Shown here: positions 47,756 through 56,580 of the stretch, in pieces
How positions within the stretch are numbered: the stretch's first letter is position 1
Layout of the letters: each line of letters begins with the position of its first letter
Assembly: GCA_016713025.1 (NCBI GenBank)
Contig: JADJPZ010000003.1
Coordinates: forward strand, 558,001 to 622,000
DNA from: Saprospiraceae bacterium
GTDB lineage: Bacteria > Bacteroidota > Bacteroidia > Chitinophagales > Saprospiraceae
Length of the DNA stretch: 64,000 nt
Reading direction: 5' to 3'
Notes under the pieces: generated by a model
What the model saw: the letters and a program-made list of their open reading frames with translations, nothing else
Database searches by the model: none
What the model was told of the DNA's origin: nothing
Program-made: the position numbers and the translations under genes

Positions 47756-48760
47756 TTGAGTCAAACATCCATTTTATATCTTGACGATGAAGATGATAAT
47801 CTGATTGCCTTCAGGGCTGTATTCAGGCGATCGTATACAGTCTATACCACTACTTCAGTAGCTGAAGCCAGGGAGTATTTAAAAAACTATTCTATACAAA
47901 TCATCATTAGCGATCAAAGAATGCCTGGTATGACAGGTGTGGAGTTTCTTACAGAAGTATCAGTAACATATCCTGATGTGCTCAGAATGATCATGACTGG
48001 TTATACTGATATGCAATCTATCATTGACGCCATCAATAAGGGTAAAATTTATTATTATATCTCTAAGCCCTGGAAATTTGAAGAACTAAAGATTATTCTT
48101 GAAAACGCCATTGAAACTCAAAAACTGAGAGATCAAAATATTACATTGATCCAAGAGAATCATGATTTGATCAAAAAGTCCTTGGAATTTGAAAAATCGC
48201 AGCTACAGGCCCAACTCGAAGTACTCAAAAATCAGGTCAATCCGCATTTTTTGTTTAATTGTCTGAATACACTCGCATCTTTAATTACTTCTGATCCGGA
48301 CGCAGCCGTACGTTACACCACCAAATTCTCAAAACTGTATCGTATGTCTATAGAGCATAGTGATGAAAAGCTAATCGGCCTTGAAAAAGAATTGGAATTT
48401 TTAAATGCATATATTTTTCTTCAAAAAATCAGGTATAATGAAAATCTTAGAATCCTTTTCGATATCAATAACCCACAATCTTATTTTATCCCACCTTTTG
48501 CATTACAACTTTTGGTAGAAAATGCTCTAAAACATAATGTAGTTTCAAAAGAGAAACCATTGGAAATTTTTATAATTCAAAAGAATGATAAAATAGCCGT
48601 TACAAATGAAATTCAAAGGAGACAATCGAGCGAACCATCTACGGGAACCGGCTTGAAAAACCTTATGGAGCGCTTTACACTACTAACTGGAAAAGGAATA
48701 CAAGTCAATAATGACGGTCAAAAATTTGAAGCAATAGTTCCACTAATTTTAGAGATTTAA
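47756..48760 (+). CDS. receiver-LytS hybrid (response regulator fused to a histidine kinase)
   Basis: A 334-residue soluble protein starting at TTG. The N-terminal receiver has LYLDDEDDN (Asp10-11), acceptor Asp53 in SDQRMPGMTG, MTGYTD and lysine 104 in YYISKPWKF. A helical linker leads to a LytS-type kinase with VNPHFLFNCLN (His164), LLVENALKHN and STGTGLKNLMERF. It has no membrane segment. The order receiver then kinase is the reverse of usual hybrid kinases and fits a relay from the TPR kinase to the LytTR regulator that follows after three bases. Confidence 0.88.
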   Translation: MSQTSILYLDDEDDNLIAFRAVFRRSYTVYTTTSVAEAREYLKNYSIQIIISDQRMPGMTGVEFLTEVSVTYPDVLRMIMTGYTDMQSIIDAINKGKIYYYISKPWKFEELKIILENAIETQKLRDQNITLIQENHDLIKKSLEFEKSQLQAQLEVLKNQVNPHFLFNCLNTLASLITSDPDAAVRYTTKFSKLYRMSIEHSDEKLIGLEKELEFLNAYIFLQKIRYNENLRILFDINNPQSYFIPPFALQLLVENALKHNVVSKEKPLEIFIIQKNDKIAVTNEIQRRQSSEPSTGTGLKNLMERFTLLTGKGIQVNNDGQKFEAIVPLILEI

Positions 48761-48763
48761 ACC

Positions 48764-49525
48764 ATGAGCACCATTAAAGTATTGATTGTAGAAGACGAAA
48801 TTCCAGCTCAGGATCTCCTTGTGAGAACATTAAAAATAGTGGAACCATCCATAGAAATCGTGGGCAAAGCAGATAGTATTCAAACAGCGGCTGAATGGTT
48901 AAAATTAAATTCGGCAGATTTAATTTTTATGGATATTCAATTGAATGATGGGCTTAGTTTTTCTATTTTTGAGCAGGTACAAATACATACACCTGTGATA
49001 TTTACAACCGCTTATGATGCTTACGCTATTAAAGCTTTTAAGGTAAACAGCATAGACTATCTTTTAAAACCGATTGATGAAGACGATCTCAGAATAGCAA
49101 TCAACAAATACAAAAATATCACCAATTCTACATTGATACTAAATATTTCGGATCTTAAGAAAACACTGAGTCTTTCAGAAAAAACTTATCAGCAAAGATT
49201 TATAGTGCATCGGGGAGAAAAATTATTGAGTGTCACGGTGGATCAGATAGCTTACTTCGAAGGTGAAGACAGATATGTATATTTAGTGACTAAAGATGCT
49301 AAAAGATTCATCATTGACTACAAATTGGCAGAGGTGGAAACGGTTTTGGACCCTAAGTCTTTTTATCGATTAAACCGAAGTTTTATTTCCAGGTTTGAGG
49401 CCATCGACGGCATGATCAATCTCAGCAAAAGTCGTGTTAAAGTCAGCCTGAATCCACCTGCAAAAAGAGATGTAATCGTAAGCAGTGAAAATAATCAGGA
49501 TTTTAAAAGATGGTTAAACTCATAA
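48764..49525 (+). CDS. LytTR-family response regulator
   Basis: A 253-residue protein. Receiver with IVEDEIPAQDLL, acceptor in LIFMDIQLNDGLSF, lysine in DYLLKPIDEDD; LytTR domain about 140-252 (IAYFEGEDRYVYLV, FYRLNRSFISRFEAI). It is the likely output of the cluster. It is paralogous to the regulator at 39613. Confidence 0.93.
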   Translation: MSTIKVLIVEDEIPAQDLLVRTLKIVEPSIEIVGKADSIQTAAEWLKLNSADLIFMDIQLNDGLSFSIFEQVQIHTPVIFTTAYDAYAIKAFKVNSIDYLLKPIDEDDLRIAINKYKNITNSTLILNISDLKKTLSLSEKTYQQRFIVHRGEKLLSVTVDQIAYFEGEDRYVYLVTKDAKRFIIDYKLAEVETVLDPKSFYRLNRSFISRFEAIDGMINLSKSRVKVSLNPPAKRDVIVSSENNQDFKRWLNS

Positions 49526-49540
49526 TAATAAAGTTAGGTT

Positions 49541-50266
49541 TTGAAAAATATTCAATATTCTTTATTTCTTGAAAGTACTGACGGCTTATTTAAAATATTA
49601 GGCTTGTTTTTACTATTAATCACGTTATACATATACCCTAAAATCCCCGGTAAAGGTCAAAAAGCAGAAGATTTCATCCCAAAAGGATATAAAATCATAA
49701 AACAGGTCAAAGGGCATCTAAACGGAGATAACATCATAGATCAGGCTGTTATTATCGAATCTCAAAAATGTATCGACGGGCTTAAAGAGACAGATCACAC
49801 ACAAAAACCAAGGATACTTTTTGTAGTCACAGGTACGAAAAAATCGGGTTACATGCTTAGTGTTCAATCCAATGAATCTGTCATGCTCGATGATGATGGT
49901 GGTTTACTAGGTGACCCGCTTGAAGACATGTATATTTTGGACAGCAATCTGCACATCACTTATTATGGTGGCAGTCGTGAAAGGTGGTTGTATGATTACA
50001 AATGGAAATTGCATGGTGAAAAATGGTTGCTGGCAGGTGCTGCATATACTACAATGGACCCTGTAGAAAATATAAAAACAAGCTTTAATTTTAATTTTAT
50101 AAAAAGCACCGGAGAAAAAACGGAACAGCAATACTTGGAAGATGATGAAGTTAAGCCAAAAACAAAACCAATAATAAAACGCATCAGACCAGAAAAAAAA
50201 GAACTTATGATGCTGGACAATTTTCGATTTGGACAAAATATGGTCTATAAAGAAGTATATTTTTAG
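49541..50266 (+). CDS. membrane-anchored protein of unknown function
   Basis: A 241-residue protein starting at TTG with one N-terminal helix (about 17-33), then GYKIIKQVKGHLNGDNIIDQAVII, an opening shared by uncharacterised Bacteroidota proteins resembling single FG-GAP-like blades, and a charged C-terminus. It follows the LytTR gene by 15 bases and probably belongs to the same operon. Confidence 0.5.
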   Translation: MKNIQYSLFLESTDGLFKILGLFLLLITLYIYPKIPGKGQKAEDFIPKGYKIIKQVKGHLNGDNIIDQAVIIESQKCIDGLKETDHTQKPRILFVVTGTKKSGYMLSVQSNESVMLDDDGGLLGDPLEDMYILDSNLHITYYGGSRERWLYDYKWKLHGEKWLLAGAAYTTMDPVENIKTSFNFNFIKSTGEKTEQQYLEDDEVKPKTKPIIKRIRPEKKELMMLDNFRFGQNMVYKEVYF

Positions 50267-50269
50267 GTT

Positions 50270-50494
50270 ATGAAAGTATTAGCAGAAAGCAACTGGGATT
50301 ATATCCTGGAAGAAGATCATGAATACAATTTATTTTTTGAAGTGGTATGTGGTACAGTAGCTATTTACACCATAAAATTTATATTAAATGATATTGAAAG
50401 AGAAATTTGGTATAAGGAAGGAACCACTGGGTTAAGGCATCTGGCGTATGATGTTAGGGATTATCCGGATAGGTATTTATGCAGAAAAATATAG
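50270..50494 (+). CDS. small conserved-looking protein
   Basis: A 74-residue acidic protein (MKVLAESNWDYILEEDHEYN, then FFEVVCGTVAIYTIKFILND) that starts three bases after the previous stop. The spacing and sensible codon content support a real gene; the family and role are unknown. Confidence 0.55.
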   Translation: MKVLAESNWDYILEEDHEYNLFFEVVCGTVAIYTIKFILNDIEREIWYKEGTTGLRHLAYDVRDYPDRYLCRKI

Positions 50495-50666
50495 ATTGTT
50501 AAAAGCTCTTCTTTAATACCGTCACTGAAGTTTATTTCATTTTAGCATTTGAAAAAGAAATATTCTTGTATAAACAGGATTTTATCAATATTTTACTAAC
50601 AGGCAAATTGTAATTGAAAGTTTTAATGTGCGATGAAAATTGCATCGAATATCCTTATTCGATAAA

Positions 50667-51734
50667 TCATTCAAACTGATACTTATCTATCGGATATTTT
50701 TTGCGATTTTCGGATGTGCCGTAAGATATTAATGTTTGGAAGTCACGTTGTGTAATCGTTTTGTCTTTATTTCCATCATCGGAGTCAGGCGAATTTAAAA
50801 AGATTTTCTTGTAGGGAAATCTTAAGTTTAGCTTGATCTTTATATCATAAAAATCATTTAAATCCTGACCTTTAGCTGTTTTGGTGTAGATTGGAAGACC
50901 TTTACGATGGAGCGTGGACATATCTGGCAGTAACCTTGGATATAAACTGTCTCCATATACCACAAATTCTCTTTTTAGTAAAACTTTTCCGCTAGGCATA
51001 TAGGCTTTGTCCGTCCACCATATATCCTTGACAGCATTCATAGCTGCAGCAGTTTCATCCATATTTTCTACAGGAATTAGTTGCAGCAGTTTCTTGTTTA
51101 GAATCTTAGTCACAGCATCATTATAAGGAAGATCACTTCTGATTGCTTCCATACCTACATGCGCACCCATAAGATTGGAATAAGCATCTTCAACAGAAAA
51201 AGCTGAATATCCTTCTGAAATAAATGGTAAGAAAGAGTTGCCATACCAAGTAGCGATTTCATGCCAAACAGAAATATCATAAGCTATTTTACCCGCCAGT
51301 ATTATGGCATCATCATCAGTAAATTCCTTTGGTATTTTTAATATCAGTTTTTTGGTACCGCCTTCTTTTCCTAATTTTAATTCAAAATGGGGATTTTCTT
51401 CCTTTTGTGCTTTATTTATCAAATTGTACACATATGCAGTCCAATCAGCAACATCCCGAACATGTGCTATATCGACAAACCCTCCATGTTGTGTATATAT
51501 AATCCCATTCATCTCAGCTTTATCGCCCAGGTATTTGTGACTGCCCAACTGATCATAAGAAGTGATATCTGTAAATTTTATAAAAGACAATGCGAACATT
51601 TTTACCTCATGACCAAAGGAGCAACAGGTACGAATGATTTTGGGTGGTGCCGACTTCAAATCAATATCAGATAATTCCGGTGATTTACCAAAAAGTGATA
51701 AAGGAAGTAATAGAAAAAAAATTATATTTTTCAT
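50667..51734 (-). CDS. DUF4056 domain-containing secreted protein
   Basis: A 355-residue protein with signal peptide MKNIIFFLLLPLSLFG. The motifs IRTCCSFGHEVK, LGSHKYLGDKAEMNGIIYTQHGGFVDIAHVRDVADW and WHEIATWYG follow the DUF4056 pattern; the conserved His and Glu residues suggest a metal-dependent hydrolase, but no activity is known. It is transcribed towards the signalling cluster and stands alone. Confidence 0.8.
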   Translation of the reverse strand: MKNIIFFLLLPLSLFGKSPELSDIDLKSAPPKIIRTCCSFGHEVKMFALSFIKFTDITSYDQLGSHKYLGDKAEMNGIIYTQHGGFVDIAHVRDVADWTAYVYNLINKAQKEENPHFELKLGKEGGTKKLILKIPKEFTDDDAIILAGKIAYDISVWHEIATWYGNSFLPFISEGYSAFSVEDAYSNLMGAHVGMEAIRSDLPYNDAVTKILNKKLLQLIPVENMDETAAAMNAVKDIWWTDKAYMPSGKVLLKREFVVYGDSLYPRLLPDMSTLHRKGLPIYTKTAKGQDLNDFYDIKIKLNLRFPYKKIFLNSPDSDDGNKDKTITQRDFQTLISYGTSENRKKYPIDKYQFE

Positions 51735-52082
51735 AGACCTAAATAACGGTCATTTCAATTATTTGTTTTATTTTTATAAATAATTGACATTTAGTTGACG
51801 TTTCAATTTTACTTTTTTTTTGGTCAACAGTAAATGTTTCATGATGATACTTATAGTATACAGAAAATATTCTGTGAAATATTTAAATCATAATGTATTG
51901 TAAATTAAATAATTATGACAGTATATTTTCTCAATCAACTTTCTGTTTGGTATAAAAAATTGATATCAAATTATTTTAGGACGGAATTGCAAAACTCCTT
52001 TTGCAGCTAATCTGTTGATATGTTCAGGGGGTATGTAGGGGTGCAATTCCCCTGTGTGACTCGATTGTTGAACAAGCTTAAA
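51735..52082. other. intergenic region with a 100-bp repeat and a GC-richer relic
   Basis: Very AT-rich except for about 51978-52076. It holds one copy of the 100-bp repeat at 51860-51959. The GC-richer piece can be read on the minus strand as HTGELHPYIPPEHINRLAAK followed by GVLQFRPKII and a TGA, which looks like the end of a lost protein, and on the plus strand it has a 5-bp stem with a 7-base loop (AGGGG TGCAATT CCCCT). Neither reading is firm. Confidence 0.4.
51860..51959 (-). repeat. 100-bp dispersed repeat, copy A (inverted)
   Basis: In reverse complement it matches 58756-58855 over exactly 100 bases with about a dozen differences; both copies start ttttttataccaaacagaaa. Short inverted ends (acagaaa / tttctgt) suggest a small mobile or fold-back unit. 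No ORF. Confidence 0.85.
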
Positions 52083-52868
52083 ATGAAACAGACAGCTATC
52101 AAATTTCTTTTTTTGTCAAATTTTTTGTTTACGCAAGGAGACAAAAAATTCCTGACTGACTTTATGTTAGGAAGGGAATTATTGCCTGAAAATGTTTTGG
52201 ACAAGTATGTGAAATATGATTTCTCAAATATTTGGCTGAAAACCGAGAACAGTCAAATTTACGGGATAATCGGAGATGATCACCAAAGAATCAGAATAAA
52301 AATATTGACTGTAAAGAAAAATTCAGAAAATACCTCTGAATATTTAGTTGTTGGAAAGTCAAATGTAAAGGAAACAATTTGTGATTTTCAGGGTATAATA
52401 AATTTGTCTGAAATTTATGAAGTCAAGGAATTGCACTTTGGAGTTGATGATTATGTAGCCAAAGGAATTAAATCACAAGGCGTATTAATTGCTGATTACG
52501 AGTTTAAAGAGAATATGGAACAAAATCATAGCGGAACTTTTAAGGGTGAACTTTACACCAAATGGTATTTGAACTCAAAAAATCAGATAGCGTATGACAA
52601 TATTGAATTCATTTCAGACGGATATTTTAACAATGCTTTTGTTGGGAAATGGCAAAGTAATTCAACAGGTAATAAGAAGACATGTAATTGGGCTGATTAT
52701 AGAATTCCAAATGCAAATAAAGACTTTGATATTGGGGTTGGTGAATTTTATGTGTCCGAGAAATATAGGAATAAAGGCTGGTTGGACATAGCGTTGAAAA
52801 ATCAAGCCCCAAATCACGCCATTAAACGAAAAAAAAGCTTAGGGAAATCGAAAGAATGGTGGGAGTAA
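52083..52868 (+). CDS. hypothetical secreted protein
   Basis: A 261-residue protein if started at MKQTAIKFLFLSNFLFTQGD (52083), which gives a short hydrophobic export-like segment; the frame itself opens earlier at 52020 through the GC-richer relic, which I do not include. It has beta-rich text (YGIIGDDHQRIRIKILTV, GTFKGELYTKWYLNSKNQIA) and ends RKKSLGKSKEWWE. No family is recognised; it may be accessory DNA. Confidence 0.45.
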   Translation: MKQTAIKFLFLSNFLFTQGDKKFLTDFMLGRELLPENVLDKYVKYDFSNIWLKTENSQIYGIIGDDHQRIRIKILTVKKNSENTSEYLVVGKSNVKETICDFQGIINLSEIYEVKELHFGVDDYVAKGIKSQGVLIADYEFKENMEQNHSGTFKGELYTKWYLNSKNQIAYDNIEFISDGYFNNAFVGKWQSNSTGNKKTCNWADYRIPNANKDFDIGVGEFYVSEKYRNKGWLDIALKNQAPNHAIKRKKSLGKSKEWWE

Positions 52869-53072
52869 AGCCGGTTGCTGACAGTATGTATGTGGCGTTA
52901 GGGGGTGTAGTAGCAAGAAGGTCAAGTTTAAAACAGCTTTAATCAAAAGCAACAGTCAGGAGTGTCGGGGCATCTACTAGAATTGAAGTTATTGGAATGA
53001 GCGATAAAGAATTTGAACATTTACTCCGGAAGCGATTGAAAAAATAATTGATTTTTTAAAAACACAAATGCC

Positions 53073-53795
53073 ATGATAGATTCTAAAGTTAAAGAAATCA
53101 GAGCCTTTTGCGAATCCAACATCAATGATGAAATTATAAAAAAGTATTCACGGTATTTCAAGGAAGGATATGATGGTTATGGAATTGATGACAAAATTTT
53201 CAAAGAGCAGATTGATAAATGGATGGAGCAATGGAATGACGAAATGACGATTGAAAGTTACTTGTCTTTAGGTGATGAGTTAATGAAAAATGGAAGATTT
53301 GATGAAAAGCACGTTGCTATAAATTTTTTAATATCACACAGACAAGAATTTTCAAAGGATACTTTTATCCGGATTGGCCATTGGTTTGATAGTGGCATTA
53401 ATAATTGGGCAACTACAGATGTTTTATGCATGACTGCTTTATCAAGTCTATTATTGGATAAAGTCATCGGCTTTAATGATTTAAAAACATGGATTGATTC
53501 TGAGTCAGAATGGAAACGTAGAGCCGTGCCTGTTGCACTTGTTGAACTAGATAAGTTAACGAACGATTTAAATCCTGTTGAAGCAATAGAATTGGTTGGA
53601 CCATTGATGCTTGATGATTCTGAATACGTTCAAAAAGGGATAGGTACTCTATTATGTGGAATGTGGAAAAAACATCCATCGCAGATTGAAGATTTTTTAT
53701 TGAAATGGAAAGACAAGTGCGGAAGATTGATTATTCAGTATGCCACAGAGAAAATGGATAAGGAATATAGAAAGAAATTCAGTAAAACTAAATAA
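53073..53795 (+). CDS. DNA alkylation repair protein (AlkD/HEAT-like)
   Basis: A 240-residue all-helical protein. Text such as GHWFDSGINNWATTDVLC, SEWKRRAVPVALVEL and YVQKGIGTLLCGMWKKHPSQIEDFLLKWK follows the HEAT-repeat pattern of AlkC/AlkD-type DNA glycosylases, which remove alkylated bases without flipping them. It starts at an ATG and stands 204 bases after the previous gene. Confidence 0.82.
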   Translation: MIDSKVKEIRAFCESNINDEIIKKYSRYFKEGYDGYGIDDKIFKEQIDKWMEQWNDEMTIESYLSLGDELMKNGRFDEKHVAINFLISHRQEFSKDTFIRIGHWFDSGINNWATTDVLCMTALSSLLLDKVIGFNDLKTWIDSESEWKRRAVPVALVELDKLTNDLNPVEAIELVGPLMLDDSEYVQKGIGTLLCGMWKKHPSQIEDFLLKWKDKCGRLIIQYATEKMDKEYRKKFSKTK

Positions 53796-53856
53796 AGTAC
53801 GGAAATGTTAACGACGTAATTTTACAATCATCACTTTTCAACTAAAATACTAACCT

Positions 53857-54180
53857 ATGGCTTCAGACCAAAATTTTGTGGACTTTGTTATAGAACAAAT
53901 CAAAGATGCAGGAGAAATAACCGCTAAAAAAATGTTTGGCGAATATGGCATTTACGCTGACGGAAAATTGTTCGGACTGATATGTGACAACAAATTATTT
54001 ATCAAACCCACCATTTCGGGACGAGAATTTATCGGTAAAGTGGTTGAAGCACCACCATACGTTGGAGCAAAACCAAGTTTCCTTATAGAAGAAAAAATGG
54101 AAGACAGTAATTGGTTAAGTGAACTAATCAGAATTTCACTCAAAGAATTACCACCACCGAAACCAAAAAAGAAGAAATAA
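53857..54180 (+). CDS. TfoX N-terminal domain protein
   Basis: A 107-residue protein with the TfoX_N pattern: KKMFGEYGIYADGKLFGLIC, then DNKLFIKPT and APPYVGAKPSF, and a Lys/Pro-rich tail. Stand-alone TfoX_N proteins are widespread; unlike TfoX/Sxy of gammaproteobacteria their role in competence is not established. It is 61 bases after the AlkD-like gene and may be co-transcribed. Confidence 0.88.
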   Translation: MASDQNFVDFVIEQIKDAGEITAKKMFGEYGIYADGKLFGLICDNKLFIKPTISGREFIGKVVEAPPYVGAKPSFLIEEKMEDSNWLSELIRISLKELPPPKPKKKK

Positions 54181-54276
54181 ACCCCAAATGAAATGAAACA
54201 TCAGAAAATAGTTACTCCGAAACTTAATTTATTTTTGCATATTTTTACCGTTTAACCTGCTTAAGCTTAAAAAAAT

Positions 54277-54284
54277 TATCTTTG
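54277..54284 (+). promoter_or_regulatory. -7 box of the YhhN-like gene
   Basis: TATCTTTG followed by C, 7 bases before a TTG and 16 before a GTG that can start the gene. The short distance implies a very short leader. The -33 position has only TTTA, with a 22-base gap. Confidence 0.5.
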
Positions 54285-54300
54285 CTCCAAATTGTATCAA

Positions 54301-54951
54301 GTGCAAAAATATAAAGCCTTCACCCTCTGGTTTCTGTTTATTATTGTCGCCAATCTGGTATTTCTTTCATGGCATACAGAATACAGGATGGTGAGCAAGC
54401 CGCTGATCATGGGAAGCTTGATCGGGTTTTACATTGCCCATGTGACAAAACAGTCTCCTTTATTTATTTTGGCATTGATATTTGCATTGCTGGGTGATGT
54501 CTTCCTGATGTTTGATGGTGAAACTTTTTTTATGATAGGGTTGGGTTGTTTTATGGTGATGCAAATCCTGTATACGACCATGTTTCTGAAAGACAGGTCT
54601 TCTGATCTAAAAATGAATTTCATCAAATCACTTCCTGTTGTTCTTTTGGCAGGTACGATGATATTCCTGCTCTGGGAAAGTTTGGGCTCGATGCGGATTC
54701 CTGTAGCAGTATATACCATAGCTATAGCTGCGATGGTCATATCAGGGGTCATACGCAGGCAAAATATCAAGTGGTATATTCCTGTGATCGCAGGTGTCGT
54801 ATTGTTTATGATCTCAGATGCCGGTATTGCCATCAATAAGTTTGCAGCACCGTTTTCAGGAGCGGATTATTTTATCATGAGTACATATATGGTAGCACAA
54901 TATCTTATTGTGAGAGGGGTAGTGGAAAAAGAATTATACCTAAATATCTAA
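54301..54951 (+). CDS. YhhN-like membrane protein (lysoplasmalogenase family)
   Basis: A roughly 216-residue, eight-helix membrane protein. FALLGDVFLMFDGETFFMIGLGCFMVMQILY and VVLFMISDAGIAINKF carry the two conserved aspartate blocks of the YhhN/TMEM86 family (the longest is split here in sense only). Characterised members hydrolyse lysoplasmalogens. I chose the GTG at 54301 because the -7 box at 54277-54284 would place the upstream TTG (54292) at the transcript start. Its TAA stop is formed by the first bases of the fold-back element. Confidence 0.85.
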   Translation: MQKYKAFTLWFLFIIVANLVFLSWHTEYRMVSKPLIMGSLIGFYIAHVTKQSPLFILALIFALLGDVFLMFDGETFFMIGLGCFMVMQILYTTMFLKDRSSDLKMNFIKSLPVVLLAGTMIFLLWESLGSMRIPVAVYTIAIAAMVISGVIRRQNIKWYIPVIAGVVLFMISDAGIAINKFAAPFSGADYFIMSTYMVAQYLIVRGVVEKELYLNI

Positions 54952-55115
54952 AATGAGATTCGTAGTGAGAGCTTCAAATACAATAAAATCAGCACTTTTA
55001 GCGACAAATCATACTGTGTGCAGCAAAGCTGTAGTCACCATTATGGTGCGAAGCTAAAAGTGAGCAACGCGACTGATTTTGAAGTATTTGGAGGTCGTAA
55101 TAGATTATCATTTTA
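54949..55115. repeat. 167-bp fold-back (long inverted repeat) element
   Basis: Nested complementary segments run from both ends to the centre: taaaatga (54949) with tcatttta (to 55115), caaatac with gtatttg, aaaatcag with ctgatttt, cacttttagc (54993-55002) with gctaaaagtg (55053-55062), and caccat with atggtg. The whole can fold into one long imperfect hairpin. A related truncated start lies at 28435. It sits between convergent genes and could also end transcription of both. Confidence 0.8.
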
Positions 55116-55205
55116 GATTTTTAGGTTATACTCAAAATAAATTGGTCTGCAAAAAATTCCTAAGTTAATTTACTGATTTTGAGTAGAATGAAGACATAAT
55201 TTTTC

Positions 55206-56375
55206 TTAAAGAAAATTATCGTCTTTATATCTCAAGGCTGACAATCTTTCTCCCGCCAGATCCAAAAGCTTTTCAGTTTTGGCAAAGCAGAACCTGATGT
55301 GCCTTAGATCTGACTTTTGAGAGTAAAAAACAGATAGCGGAATGGCTGTGACTCCTATTTTTTCAGTCATCCATTTTACAAAGGAAATATCATCTTCATT
55401 GCTTATCGACGAATAGTCCACCACCTGAAAAAAAGTCCCCTCGCTCTTCAATGGTTTTAACGGGGTATTTTTGATGGTTTCTAAAAAAAAATCCCTTTTT
55501 GCCTGATAAAAATCCGAAAGATATTCATAATGCGCGGGTTCATTTAGGTATACCGACAGGGCATCCTGCATGATGCTGTTGACACAAAACACATTCCACT
55601 GGTGTATTTTACGAAATTCCTTCATCAGGTAATCCGGCCCGATGATATATCCTATTTTCCAGCCTGTAGCATGGAAGGTTTTACCAAAAGAAAATACAGC
55701 CAGGCTTCTTGAACACAATTCAGGGTACTTCAATACACTCTGATGTTTAGCCCCATCAAAAATCAGATGTTCGTACACCTCATCACTGATGATGATGATG
55801 TCAGTACCGTGGACTACACTTTGGAGAGATACCATATCATCGTCATCAAGTATGGTCGCAGAAGGGTTGTGCGGACTATTGATGATGATCATTTTTGTTT
55901 TGGGGCTGATCATGGATTTTACATGATTCCAATCTATCCTGAAATCTTCACCCACCATGGTGTAAACGACACATTTTCCACCTGCGATTTCCACAGAAGG
56001 TTTGTAAGCATCATAGGCAGGCTCAAAGATAATCACTTCATCTCCGGAATGTATAAAAGCTGTGATGGCGGTAAAAATAGCTTGTGTTGCTCCGGCAGTG
56101 ATGGTTATCTCTTTCTCAGGATCAACATAGGTGCCATATGATTTCATAATTTTTCTTGAAATAGCTTCACGAAGTTTGTAGTTGCCTGGCATAGGGGCAT
56201 ATTGATGTATATCCTGAAAGATATTTTGATGTATGAGGTGCAATAAATTTTCCGGTGGGTTGTAATCAGGAAACCCTTGTCCCAGATTGATGGCATTGTG
56301 TTGGAGTGCCAGGGCGGACATTTCGGTAAATATTGTGACGTTTTGGGACGTAAGTTTAGAATTTATTTGCTTCAT
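55206..56375 (-). CDS. PLP-dependent aminotransferase (methionine/kynurenine aminotransferase type)
   Basis: A 389-residue class I aminotransferase. Motifs: NLGQGFPDYNPPE, YAPMPGNYKLREAI, TAGATQAIF, NSPHNPSA, DEVYEHLIFDG and the PLP-binding lysine in SFGKTFHATGWKIGY, and the C-terminal arginine in RHIRFCF. The GQGFPD opening and LIFDG are typical of the YbdL/kynurenine-oxoglutarate subgroup, which transaminates methionine and aromatic amino acids. Full length, single gene. Confidence 0.92.
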   Translation of the reverse strand: MKQINSKLTSQNVTIFTEMSALALQHNAINLGQGFPDYNPPENLLHLIHQNIFQDIHQYAPMPGNYKLREAISRKIMKSYGTYVDPEKEITITAGATQAIFTAITAFIHSGDEVIIFEPAYDAYKPSVEIAGGKCVVYTMVGEDFRIDWNHVKSMISPKTKMIIINSPHNPSATILDDDDMVSLQSVVHGTDIIIISDEVYEHLIFDGAKHQSVLKYPELCSRSLAVFSFGKTFHATGWKIGYIIGPDYLMKEFRKIHQWNVFCVNSIMQDALSVYLNEPAHYEYLSDFYQAKRDFFLETIKNTPLKPLKSEGTFFQVVDYSSISNEDDISFVKWMTEKIGVTAIPLSVFYSQKSDLRHIRFCFAKTEKLLDLAGERLSALRYKDDNFL

Positions 56376-56580
56376 GATCTGCTTTTCTGTAATATAATAG
56401 GGTCAATTGGTTCAAAATCTAATAAATATCAATCACTAAATTTGTTTTTTTTACTATAAATTTTACTTTTGTGGCCTTTATTGATTTTTGGAAAAAGTAT
56501 ATTTAAGTTTCTTTTTTTGAAATTACTAAATTTATTTTTCAAACAATATTTTTAATTATTAACGACAATCACAAATTTTT

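Noticed and set aside
51990..52060. Possible tRNA-like or riboswitch structure
   Set aside because: Only a T-arm-like stem-loop is present; no matching acceptor or anticodon arm and no known riboswitch core.
52020..52082. N-terminal extension of the 52083 gene
   Set aside because: It reads through the GC-richer relic and a stem-loop; the export-like segment starts at 52083.
52856..52942. 28-codon frame after the 52083 gene (MVGVKPVADSMYVALGGVVA)
   Set aside because: Protein-like text but very short and without family; could be a relic, not enough to annotate.
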